DNA of 20,140 bases, taken from the NCBI GenBank assembly GCA_040414855.1, contig JBEDUQ010000182.1, forward strand, positions 1 to 20,140, written 5' to 3'. Made by a program: the position numbers and the translations under genes. The notes under the pieces were generated by a model that was given only the letters and a program-made list of their open reading frames with translations, was not told the origin of the DNA and ran no database searches. Source of the DNA: DASVXQ01 sp040414855 (lineage in GTDB: Bacteria; Actinomycetota; CALGFH01). Positions 7,077-14,391 of the stretch are shown here, in pieces (position 1 is the stretch's first letter; every line of letters begins with the position of its first letter).

Positions 7077-8663
7077 TCATAGTGGAAAGTTCTCTCCCGA
7101 ACGGCTCCCTGCCAAGGAACTACGACTGGCCTCGTCGTACTCTCGCATCAAGAGGTTGTAGGCGGTGCGCCGCGGGAGATGGGGCTGCCTCTGGAGCCGA
7201 TATTGGTTCTCGGTGAACAGGTCCTGAGACCAGGCGTGTTTTCCATCGAGCGTGTCAAGGCCGACCGTCTGGTACTCCGTAAGGGGCACCCCCACATCGC
7301 CTCGGTGAATTGCCTGATCCTTTGCGACCTCGCCGTTGACCTTCGAGTTGTACGCCGAGTGGTAGGCATGAACCAGCTCATGAAACAAGACCACGTCGCT
7401 AGGTATCGGATTCCATGTTGCCGTCTCCGTCCTCGAAAGCGCGCGGTTCGCCTGCTCGAGCAGAGCCACGGCATTTAATTCGTCAGGGTGGATCTTGACC
7501 CTTGAGGCCTGGTCACCAGAATGCGTCTCGGGGGACACGGGCTTCGAGGCTGGGGAGATCATGGTATTCCATTGAACTTTCGCCAGTTTCCGCAGCAGCT
7601 TGGCCCCGACAGCGGTCTTGCGGATCTTCTTGAGGTCAGTGACGACTTTTGTCTTGAGGGCGGCCGCAATCGCCGCGTCGGGGTCGACCCGCAGGTGGGT
7701 GGGACCCAGCGGAGTGGCCTGCTCCCAGGGATCGATATAGACGCGATGCTCCGCCGGATGCCAGAAGGTGTGGCGCCGATGGGACGTCTTGACGTATCGC
7801 TGCTTCTTCGTCTGATCGGACTTCCAACGGTATTGACCATTCTCCAAGACCCAGAAGCGCTGGATCGTGTCGCGAGGCGCGAGGCCACCTTCGGCGGGTC
7901 CTGGGGCGGCTCCCGCCCGCACCGCCTGACCTCGTTGCTGAACGACGTGCGCGAGTTCATGGGCGAGAAGGTGCCGGCCCGCAGGGGCGCCGGCGTCCTC
8001 GCCCCTTCTGAAGAAGATGTGATCGCCCAAGGTGAACGCACGAGCCGAAATCGACCGGCAAAGCTCATCCGACGCCACGTCGCGGTGTACCCGCACGCGG
8101 CCAAAGTCGACCCCGAACGCCTCCTCCATCGGCGCTACCACGGGCCCTGCCAGCGGCTCCCCTCTGCCCGACGCGCGGGTGACCGACGCTTCCAGCCCCG
8201 CTGACGCTGTGCCCTCGACCCCGCCGCTTCGGCCAGCATCCTGGCCCCCAGAGTCGCGGCCCGGCCAACCACCCGCCACCCGCCGCGCGACCAGATCAGC
8301 CTGGCGCTCGTAGCGGTCACCGGGTAACCCCAAGGTCAGCTTGGGTTGGAGCACAGGCACCGGGCCGGCCGGCCCGCGACCGCCAAGCGGCTGGAGCAGC
8401 CGCTGCACCACAAGGTTGCCGTACCGACGCTGCACCGCGAGCAGGAACGACCCGGCAGGCGACCCCGGCCGGCCGCCCGCGCGGCCTCGGGCGGCAGCCT
8501 GAACCATGGGCGACACCGCGTCGGCTGCCTTGGTGCTACTGGCGAGCGGACCCACAGGCCGAGACGGCACGCGGGCACTCTGGGGATCGGCGGCACCGAT
8601 GCGGCGGGCCTGGATGGCCCCGGGCTGGCCCAGCGCGGCGGTGTCGGACCGGTGGCTTCCCAT
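7077..8663 (-). CDS. DUF4157 (eCIS core) protein with C-terminal M91/NleD-like metallopeptidase domain
   Basis: This is a probable effector or toxin associated with extracellular contractile injection systems (eCIS). Numbering from ATG 8663 (528 residues): AVQRRYGNLVVQRLLQ occurs at about 75-90, a motif typical of the leader of DUF4157 proteins. The DUF4157 domain spans about 108-246, from GDRYERQADLVARRV through FGVDFGRVRVH to HELAHVVQQ (HExxH at 235-239). A distinct C-terminal domain (about 280-528) has a second zinc motif in LFHELVHAYHSAYN (HExxH at 428-432), followed by EYQTVGL and FTENQYR. That pattern resembles peptidase family M91 (E. coli effector NleD). The start is set by GAGGAG 6 bases upstream of 8663; the open frame back to 8975 is Arg/Pro-rich and unconvincing. 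There is no signal peptide. The last 800 bases have visibly lower GC. No eCIS structural gene or immunity gene is adjacent. DUF4157 is confident, M91 moderately so. Confidence 0.88.
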   Translation of the reverse strand: MGSHRSDTAALGQPGAIQARRIGAADPQSARVPSRPVGPLASSTKAADAVSPMVQAAARGRAGGRPGSPAGSFLLAVQRRYGNLVVQRLLQPLGGRGPAGPVPVLQPKLTLGLPGDRYERQADLVARRVAGGWPGRDSGGQDAGRSGGVEGTASAGLEASVTRASGRGEPLAGPVVAPMEEAFGVDFGRVRVHRDVASDELCRSISARAFTLGDHIFFRRGEDAGAPAGRHLLAHELAHVVQQRGQAVRAGAAPGPAEGGLAPRDTIQRFWVLENGQYRWKSDQTKKQRYVKTSHRRHTFWHPAEHRVYIDPWEQATPLGPTHLRVDPDAAIAAALKTKVVTDLKKIRKTAVGAKLLRKLAKVQWNTMISPASKPVSPETHSGDQASRVKIHPDELNAVALLEQANRALSRTETATWNPIPSDVVLFHELVHAYHSAYNSKVNGEVAKDQAIHRGDVGVPLTEYQTVGLDTLDGKHAWSQDLFTENQYRLQRQPHLPRRTAYNLLMREYDEASRSSLAGSRSGENFPL

Positions 8664-9067
8664 GCCGTGCTCCTCGCGGCTCAGGCACACGGCCCGCCGA
8701 GCCGGCCGGCGGTCAGGGCCTCGCCCATCGTCTGGTCCCCGTGGTGCTCGCGCCGGGTTGCCGGCACCGCGCGAGTCGCGTCCAAGTCGTGGCCGATGCT
8801 GGCGATCCCGCGGGTGCTCGGAGAACTCGGGGTCGACAACAGTCAAACCCCGAGGGGTCGGCGGGGTGTCTGCGGGCACGTCTGCGGCACGTCTTCGCCG
8901 CACCCGCCCGGTCGGTCGGTGGGCATGGGGACCGTGGCCGCCCGGCTGTCGGTGCATCCAGCCCTGCGACATCAACCGCGAGAGGGCGCGTCCCTTGTGC
9001 TGGTACCTGTCCTCTGCTGAGAATTGGCACGTCGGGCTGGCCGCGGCGGCAGCAGAGGAGGCGGCCC
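8664..9067. other. Intergenic region between divergent DUF4157 and MFS genes
   Basis: These 400 bases separate a minus-strand and a plus-strand gene and must hold both promoters. The minus strand ends with GAGGAG serving ATG 8663, and the plus strand with GAGGAGG serving ATG 9068. A short minus-strand frame stopping at 8681 (last residues GEALTAGRLGGPCA) could be the tail of an eroded gene, but I see no credible start or homology. No clear sigma-70 boxes were found. Confidence 0.5.
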
Positions 9068-9151
9068 ATGGCAGCGGCGCGAAGCCTCCAGGAGGTCCTC
9101 AGCCACCACGCGCAGGCGCCGGGCGTCGCGCCCTTCCCGACGGGAGGGTGA
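9068..9151 (+). CDS. Short upstream ORF, in frame with the MFS gene
   Basis: This is a 27-codon ORF beginning MAAARSLQEVLSHH and ending TGA at 9149-9151. It has a strong ribosome site (GAGGAGG, 6 bases before ATG) and lies exactly in frame with the MFS-cNMP gene starting at TTG 9158, separated by the TGA and two codons. It may be a leader peptide that couples translation to the weaker TTG start, or the original N-terminus now cut off by a stop. It shows no recognisable domain. Confidence 0.4.
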   Translation: MAAARSLQEVLSHHAQAPGVAPFPTGG

Positions 9152-9157
9152 GGTCCG

Positions 9158-10813
9158 TTGCACGTCGTGGCCGCGGTGGCGCGGAACCGCCCGCTCACCA
9201 GGGTCATGGTCGCCTATGCGGTGTTCAGCGCCACCCAGAACGCGGTCTGGCTCGCCATGCTGGTCTACGCCTATGACCGCGGCGGAGCGGGGACCGCGGG
9301 TGCCGTGGCGGTTGCGCAGCTGGTCCCGGCGGCGTTGCTGGCACCGGTTGCGGCGGCCGTTGCGGACCGGCGCTCGCCCGTCGGCGTGCTGGTTGGCGGC
9401 TACCTGGTCCAGGTAGCAGGGATGCTCACGGCTGCCTTGGCGATTGGGTTGGACGTGCCGCCGGCGGCGTATGCCGGTGCCGTGGTCGCCTCCGCCGCGG
9501 TGGCTACGACCAGACCGGCGCAGACGCCACTCGTCCCCGGGTTGGTGCGTAGCGCCGAGGAGCTCACTGCCGCCAACGCCCTGACGGGCTGGATCGAGAG
9601 CGCCAGCGTCGTCGCCTCCAGCGCCGCCACCGGACTGCTGCTCACCTTGGCCGGGCCGGGCTTGGTGTTCGCGGTGGCCGGGGCGGCGGGCTTGGGGTCG
9701 GCCTTGCTGGCCGCGACGGTCCGAGGGATGGGGCCGCTGGCCGTCGACGAGGCCGCAGGTCTGGCCGGGACCCTGGCGGGCTTCCGGGTGCTGGCACACC
9801 AGTCCGCCCCGCGGCTGCTGGTCGCCCTGCTCGGCGCCCAGTGGGTGGTCATCGGCGCGCTGGACATCCTGTTCGTTGTCCTCGCGGTGGACGTGCTGGA
9901 CCGTGGCCAAGGCTGGGTCGGCTACCTGAGCATGGCCTACGGCGCCGGCGGCGTGCTCGCCGGCCTCGCTGGAATGGCACTGGTGGGGCGGCGCCGGCTG
10001 GTCACGCCGATCCTCGGCGGCGTGATCCTGATCGGCGCGGCACTCGGCCTGAGTGCGGTGGCACCCAGTGCGGCGGCGACCGTCGTGCTGCTCACGATCG
10101 TCGGTGGCGGTCGGGCGCTGTTCAACCTGGCAACCCGGACGCTGCTCCAGCGCGCCGTCCCGGCCGAGGTCGTCGGTCGGGTCTTCGGCGTGGCCGAGGC
10201 CTTGGCGATGACGGGGCTGGCCATCGGATCCGCGATCTTGCCGCTGCTGGTGGCTGGCGGCGGGACGGTCGTCGCCGTGCTCGGTACCGCGTCCATCCTT
10301 CCGCTGGTTGCCCTGATGGGCGGTCGAGCGCTGTTAGCGCTGGATGCCGCGGCGCATGTGCCCATCGTCGAGATCGCGCTGCTCCGATCGCTCCGGGTCT
10401 TCCACGCCCTCCCCGCTCCGGTGCTGGAGGGCCTGGCGCGCTCGCTGGAACCGGTTGGCCTGGCAGCCGGCGAGGCGCTCATCCGCGAGGGCGAGCCAGG
10501 CGACCGCTTCTACGCCATCGCGGACGGCCGGCTCCAGGTCACCATCGGCGGCGCCCCGGTCGCCACAAACGTCCGCGGCGAGGGCATTGGCGAGATCGCC
10601 CTGCTCTACAGCGTGCCGCGCACGGCCACCGTCACGGCCGCGTCGCCGGCGACCGTGTTCGCACTCTCTCGGGAGGACTTCCTCACCGCGGTCGCCGGCC
10701 ACACGCCCACCGGCCAGGCGGCCTCCGCTGTCGCCGATGAGCGGCTCGAGCACGACCGCGACCGGCACTCACCCAGGCCCGACGGCCCCCAGCGCGACGG
10801 CGCCTCGGCATAG
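9158..10813 (+). CDS. MFS transporter fused to a cyclic-nucleotide-binding domain
   Basis: This is a 551-residue inner-membrane protein. Residues about 1-395 form a series of hydrophobic segments typical of a major facilitator permease, beginning TRVMVAYAVFSATQNAVWLA, with a basic loop after the second segment (AVADRRSPVGVLVGG). The soluble C-terminus (about 405-520) is a CAP/Crp-type cNMP-binding domain: GEPGDRFYAIADGRLQV, then the phosphate-binding cassette GEIALLYSVPRTATV with Glu479 and Arg488 in the positions that contact ribose and phosphate. This suggests transport gated by a cyclic nucleotide; the substrate is unknown. The start is TTG 9158, with a GAGG 4 bases upstream inside a GGGAGGGTGAGG stretch. 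GTG 9167 is an alternative. It is transcribed divergently from the DUF4157 gene. The fusion is known in actinobacteria; any link to that neighbour is speculative. Confidence 0.9.
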   Translation: MHVVAAVARNRPLTRVMVAYAVFSATQNAVWLAMLVYAYDRGGAGTAGAVAVAQLVPAALLAPVAAAVADRRSPVGVLVGGYLVQVAGMLTAALAIGLDVPPAAYAGAVVASAAVATTRPAQTPLVPGLVRSAEELTAANALTGWIESASVVASSAATGLLLTLAGPGLVFAVAGAAGLGSALLAATVRGMGPLAVDEAAGLAGTLAGFRVLAHQSAPRLLVALLGAQWVVIGALDILFVVLAVDVLDRGQGWVGYLSMAYGAGGVLAGLAGMALVGRRRLVTPILGGVILIGAALGLSAVAPSAAATVVLLTIVGGGRALFNLATRTLLQRAVPAEVVGRVFGVAEALAMTGLAIGSAILPLLVAGGGTVVAVLGTASILPLVALMGGRALLALDAAAHVPIVEIALLRSLRVFHALPAPVLEGLARSLEPVGLAAGEALIREGEPGDRFYAIADGRLQVTIGGAPVATNVRGEGIGEIALLYSVPRTATVTAASPATVFALSREDFLTAVAGHTPTGQAASAVADERLEHDRDRHSPRPDGPQRDGASA

Positions 10814-11385
10814 CTCGCGCACGCGGTGGTGGCGCATCCCGGTCAGCCATTCGATGACCAGCGCGACGCGCTCCAGGGCCCACAGCTGGCCAACGACCGG
10901 CGGCGCGGAGCCGGCCAAAGGGGGATCGAGGCCAGTTTGGCTCCTCGCCCTGATTTGTTCAGACGAAGGACAGCAGACACGGAGGGAATACAGCAAACGA
11001 CGTATACAACCTAGCGGTGGATTCGCGGAATACTGTTGGTTGCTTGTTCTGCTAGGTTGACCAACCCCTGACGGCCTATTTCCCGAGCGGTTTGGCGCAC
11101 TCTGTCCACGCCGTCCGCACAGCAGGTTTCCACATCCGAATCAAGACCGGCGGAAAAGGGGCTTGTCGCGGCTCGACAGCCGGGGGGGGGGTGGTCAAAC
11201 GACGGGACGAAGCGCGGAACAAGTTTCCGCGAAGCATCAGGCGATGCGTAAAGAGGCCATGGTACAGCCGGCTCTTGGTGCGTGATCCACGCGGCCACGG
11301 CCCTGGCAACGCCATGCCCATCGACGCCTTGCACAGCATGCAAATGTGCTTGCGCTTCGAAATCTAATTCGGGGGGTTTTACTGC
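10814..11385. other. Gene-free region upstream of the SpaA-like protein gene
   Basis: No convincing gene is present in these 570 bases. Visible elements are a 12-base palindrome GGTTGACCAACC (11055-11066), a run of ten G at 11182-11191, and two adjacent hairpins: CGCGGAA-CAAGT-TTCCGCG (11213-11231) and GCATC-AGGC-GATGC (11234-11247). GGGGGG at 11371-11376 serves as ribosome site for the ATG at 11386. This probably is a long 5' leader and promoter region for the surface protein. A minus-strand frame at 10769-10996 with a helical stretch (ALERVALVIEWLTGMRHH) is not identifiable. Confidence 0.5.
11213..11247 (+). promoter_or_regulatory. Tandem hairpins in the putative 5' leader of the SpaA-like gene
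   Basis: A perfect 7-bp stem with a 5-base loop is followed two bases later by a perfect 5-bp stem with a 4-base loop, about 140 bases before the ATG at 11386. They could form a structured leader. They match no riboswitch class I know. Confidence 0.3.
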
Positions 11386-13110
11386 ATGAAGTTGCTGCAC
11401 AATCGCCGTCGGTGGCTCCGCCGTCTGGCCATCCCAACCGCCGCCGCGCTGGCGATTTCCCTCTCCTTGGCCAACACCGGATTCGCGAACCTGCCCGGCA
11501 GCACCTTTGAAGGCAACGACGGCAACCTGGTGGTCAACACCGCCGGCAACACCGACTGGGCGAACGCACCCAACCGCGTCGTTGGCCTGGACCAGCCCAG
11601 CGGCACCAACGACAACTCCTTCGGGCAGGGCACCAAGGAAGACGATCCCAACACGAAGGTCGTCACCGGCTCGATCCCGCCCAACAAGAACGACCTGACG
11701 CGCTTCTATGTGGGGTCGGAGTTCGCCAACGGCAGCAACTTCCTGTACCTGGCTTGGGAGCGGGCCGTCAACACCGGCTCGGCCAACATGGACCTGGAGA
11801 TCAACAAGAACCCCACCCCGTCGTTCACCGGCACCACGACCGGGCCGCTCACGCTCAACCGGACCGCCGGAGACCTGCTGGTCAGCTACGACTTCTCCGG
11901 CAGCGGCACCCCGACCCTCGGGCTTCTGCGCTGGGTCACCAGCGGCCCGATCAGCCAGTGCTTCTCGGCCAACACGCTGCCGTGTTGGGGTAACCGCGTC
12001 GACCTCTCGGGCCTCGGCGAGGCCGAGGGCGCGGTCAACACCGCCACGGTCACCGATCCGGTTCCCCCGGGCGCTCCTCGGACCCTGACCACCGGGCTGT
12101 TCGGCGAGGCGGCCATCAACCTGACCGCCGCCGGGGTGTTCCCGCCCGGCACCTGTACCGCGTTCGGCAGCGCCTTCCTCAAGAGCCGCTCCTCTTCCTC
12201 GTTCCCAGCCGAGGTCAAGGACTTCATCGCGCCCCAGCCCGTCAACATCAGCAACTGCGGGACGGTCAACATCATCAAGCACACCGACCCGCGCGGCATC
12301 AACCAGGACTTCAGCTACACCTCGACCATCCCCAACCCAGCGAGCGGCTCCAACACGCCCGACTGCTCGCTTGACACCACGCCGTCCAGCTTCACGCTGA
12401 ACGACAGCGCCGGTGTCGACCCCTCGCCGATCGCCGGCACGGCCAATACCGAGCACTGCGCCAACGTGCCGGTCGGCACCTACACCGTCACGGAAGGAGC
12501 CGACCCGCCGAACTTCCTCTTCGAGGACCTGACCTGCTCGGCCGACGGCGGTAGCAGCTTCAGCACCTCCGGCAGGACCGCGACCATCACCGTCGCCCCG
12601 GGCGGCACCGTGACCTGCATCTACACCAACCAGCTCCAGACCGGTGCGATCAAGATCACCAAGACCCGCAAACACGCGGCCGACGGCCCAGGTGATCACC
12701 CGCACGCCGGGGTGAGCTTCACCGTCAACGGGGCGACCAAGCAGACCGACGCCAACGGCGTGGCCTGCTTCGACGGCCTGCTGTTCGGGACCTACACGGT
12801 GCACGAGACCGTGCCCGCCGGCTATCACGTGGACGCCAACGACAAGCAGGTCACGGTGGACAACACCGCCCGCTGCTCCGACAGCCCGTACGGCGGCGAG
12901 ACGGTCAGCTTCCACAACACGCCACTGACCGACATCACCACCTCGGTCAACTCGCAGGTCGACGGGGGCACCGCCTCGACCATCACCTGCGTGGACTCGG
13001 GCAACACCACGGTCGCCTCCGGTTCCACCGGCGCGAATGGGGATGGCTCGGCCACCGCCACCGACCTGGAGCCAGGCACCTACACCTGCACAGTGGTCGT
13101 CGACCCGTAA
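11386..13110 (+). CDS. Secreted SpaA/prealbumin-like surface protein
   Basis: This is a 574-residue exported protein. A basic N-terminus (MKLLHNRRRWLRRL) and hydrophobic core AIPTAAALAISLSL form a signal peptide, probably cleaved near GFA-N. Residues about 35-290 match a domain I recall from actinobacterial surface proteins (VVGLDQPSGTNDNSFGQGTK, FLYLAWERA, CTAFGSAFLKSRSSSSF). Two prealbumin-like (SpaA/Cna-B-type) beta-sandwich modules follow: one from VNIIKHTDPRG to VTCIYTNQ, one from GAIKITKTRKHAA to ETVSFHNTP. Each has the ending pattern GTYTVTEG or GTYTVHET. A shorter Thr/Ser-rich module ends the protein at YTCTVVVDP. There is no LPXTG motif or C-terminal membrane segment, so it is secreted or held non-covalently. 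It converges on an LPXTG gene with which it shares a hairpin; a structural partnership is possible but unproven. Confidence 0.85.
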   Translation: MKLLHNRRRWLRRLAIPTAAALAISLSLANTGFANLPGSTFEGNDGNLVVNTAGNTDWANAPNRVVGLDQPSGTNDNSFGQGTKEDDPNTKVVTGSIPPNKNDLTRFYVGSEFANGSNFLYLAWERAVNTGSANMDLEINKNPTPSFTGTTTGPLTLNRTAGDLLVSYDFSGSGTPTLGLLRWVTSGPISQCFSANTLPCWGNRVDLSGLGEAEGAVNTATVTDPVPPGAPRTLTTGLFGEAAINLTAAGVFPPGTCTAFGSAFLKSRSSSSFPAEVKDFIAPQPVNISNCGTVNIIKHTDPRGINQDFSYTSTIPNPASGSNTPDCSLDTTPSSFTLNDSAGVDPSPIAGTANTEHCANVPVGTYTVTEGADPPNFLFEDLTCSADGGSSFSTSGRTATITVAPGGTVTCIYTNQLQTGAIKITKTRKHAADGPGDHPHAGVSFTVNGATKQTDANGVACFDGLLFGTYTVHETVPAGYHVDANDKQVTVDNTARCSDSPYGGETVSFHNTPLTDITTSVNSQVDGGTASTITCVDSGNTTVASGSTGANGDGSATATDLEPGTYTCTVVVDP

Positions 13111-13153
13111 CCAGAGGAGAGACAGCCAACAGCCAAGGAGAATCGAGAAAAGC

Positions 13154-13186
13154 GCTGAGCCCTCCGGGATTGCCGGAGGGCTCAGC
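13154..13186. terminator. Strong hairpin between convergent surface genes
   Basis: GCTGAGCCCTCCGG (13154-13167) and CCGGAGGGCTCAGC (13173-13186) form a perfect 14-bp stem with a 5-base loop. It lies between the stop at 13110 (plus) and the stop at 13216 (minus), so it can serve as a terminator for both. T-tracts are weak on either side. Confidence 0.85.
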
Positions 13187-13215
13187 CGTTGCTCTGCTAT
13201 CAGGCGTTCAGATGG

Positions 13216-14079
13216 TTACTGGACCTGGCGCCCGCGCATGCGGGAGGCGATGACCGCGGCCGCGCCACCCGCGACCAGCACGAGGCCGGCGATCAGGATC
13301 GGCAGCGCGTTCGTCCCGGTGAACGGGAGCTTGGCGGGGGCCACCGTTATGACCACCGTCGAGGTCGGCCGCACTTCCGCGTTGGTCGTCTCGGTCGGGC
13401 AGTTGGTGGTCTTGCCGTCGGTCTCGACGATGACCTCGAGCTCCGGCTCCTCGGTCGCGGCCAGTGTGTGCGCCTGCCCCTTGACCGGCTTGGCCACCTG
13501 GATGCTGTGGCTCGCAAGCGAGCGGGCCTGCAGCTCCGGGCTCTCCAGCACGGGGAATCCGAAGAGGAACACCGAGAAGCTGGAACAGTTCGGGAGGTCC
13601 ACGGTGAGGGTGTGGTCACCCGGCCCGAAGAAGGAGTCCTCTTCGAACTCCGGGTCGACGTCCACGAAGTCTCCGGGCTCATTCAGCAGCCCGGTGAAGC
13701 TCACCAGAGCCATCTGGACGATGCATCCCTTGGCGACGGTGAAGTCGACTGAGGCGGTCGGGTGCGCGGCGGCCGTCTGCGTGGAGATGTCGCTGACCGA
13801 TTCCAGCCCTTCATCGGGTGAGCATGGCCGGTCGCCGCCACCAGGCTCGGTGGTCGTCGTGGTTTCCTCAGGGGCCGTCGTTGTGGTGGTTTCCTGAGGA
13901 GCCGTGGTGGTCGTGGTTTCCTGAGGAGCCGTGGTTGTGGTGGTCTGCTCGACCACGGTGGTGGTGGTCTGCTCGACCGAGGTGGTCGTCGTGGGGTCCT
14001 CGGTCGCATGCGCCGGGCTGGCCCAACCCATGGCGAGCACGAGGCCGAGGAGAACCGCGCCGTAGCGGAGTCGCTTCAC
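13216..14079 (-). CDS. LPXTG-anchored cell-wall protein with Thr-rich repeats
   Basis: This is a 287-residue sortase substrate. A signal peptide (MKRLRYGAVLLGLVLAMGW, cleavage near AHA-T at 25) is followed by a Thr/Pro/Glu stalk (about 26-80) containing 9-residue repeats of the type ETTTTTAPQ. This is probably extended and perhaps glycosylated. A globular domain (about 85-240) with three or four cysteines is not identified. The C-terminus is a textbook sorting signal: LPFTG at 251-255, a hydrophobic segment ILIAGLVLVAGGAAAVIA, then a basic tail SRMRGRQVQ. A housekeeping sortase would link it to the cell wall; none is encoded in this window. The GTG start at 14079 is supported by AGGAG 8 bases upstream. 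It converges on the SpaA-like gene and could anchor it. Confidence 0.93.
   Translation of the reverse strand: MKRLRYGAVLLGLVLAMGWASPAHATEDPTTTTSVEQTTTTVVEQTTTTTAPQETTTTTAPQETTTTTAPEETTTTTEPGGGDRPCSPDEGLESVSDISTQTAAAHPTASVDFTVAKGCIVQMALVSFTGLLNEPGDFVDVDPEFEEDSFFGPGDHTLTVDLPNCSSFSVFLFGFPVLESPELQARSLASHSIQVAKPVKGQAHTLAATEEPELEVIVETDGKTTNCPTETTNAEVRPTSTVVITVAPAKLPFTGTNALPILIAGLVLVAGGAAAVIASRMRGRQVQ
13840..13995 (-). repeat. Tandem Thr-rich coding repeats in the LPXTG protein
   Basis: A 27-base unit encoding ETTTTTAPQ occurs about three times with few differences. On the plus strand it reads as repeated TTTCCTGAGGAGCC blocks separated by GTGGT-rich sequence. It is preceded, in protein order, by two shorter VEQTTTT-type units. 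Such arrays vary in copy number by slippage or recombination and are hard to assemble. Confidence 0.75.
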
Positions 14080-14391
14080 GCTGCCTACTCCTAGTCGTGG
14101 ATGGCATCTGGCGGCCTGGCTGCGCTGCGGTCCCCCGCCGGCAAGCCGAGCGGCAGGCCAGGGAGCTGCCGCTCAGTCAGGTGATACCGGACGATCAGTG
14201 CCTGAAGGACTCTAGGGCGACCAACCAGCACGAGTCGACCGTTTGGGCATCGCCACGGTGCCGGCTTCGCATCTTTTGCATAACTTTGCTGAAACCGCCC
14301 GGTCCGGCGGCGCGGAGAGTCAGACTGGATCCCGGGGACCGTCACGCTGCGCTCGATCGAGGTCCTCACGGCGACCGGGACGCCCGGGACG
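14080..14391. other. Intergenic region between the LPXTG gene and the M23 gene
   Basis: About 310 bases. It holds the ribosome site (AGGAG, 14088-14092) and promoter of the minus-strand LPXTG gene, and an AT-richer patch near 14268-14295 (CATCTTTTGCATAACTTTGC) that may be a plus-strand promoter. From 14293 the M23 reading frame is already open and looks coding (IPGTVTLRSIEVLTATG) but has no ATG, GTG or TTG before 14392. Confidence 0.45.

Noticed and set aside
8664..8975. N-terminal extension of the DUF4157 protein to 8975
   Set aside because: The extension is Arg/Pro-rich and lacks a ribosome site, while ATG 8663 has GAGGAG at ideal spacing.
9149..9151. TGA read as selenocysteine in the MFS gene
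   Set aside because: No SECIS-like hairpin follows and the family has no selenocysteine there.
10769..10996. Minus-strand frame with a helical stretch, possible transposase remnant
   Set aside because: No catalytic motif, inverted repeats or target duplication were seen, and it overlaps the end of the MFS gene.
11194..11247. Cyclic-di-GMP riboswitch, suggested by CAAAC and GGGACGAAGC
   Set aside because: The spacing and the intervening tetraloop hairpin of that class are absent; only two simple hairpins remain.
11011..12915. Minus-strand open frame of 634 codons opposite the SpaA-like gene
   Set aside because: Shadow of a secreted protein with good signal peptide and modules; Gly/Val/Arg-rich with no recognisable domain.
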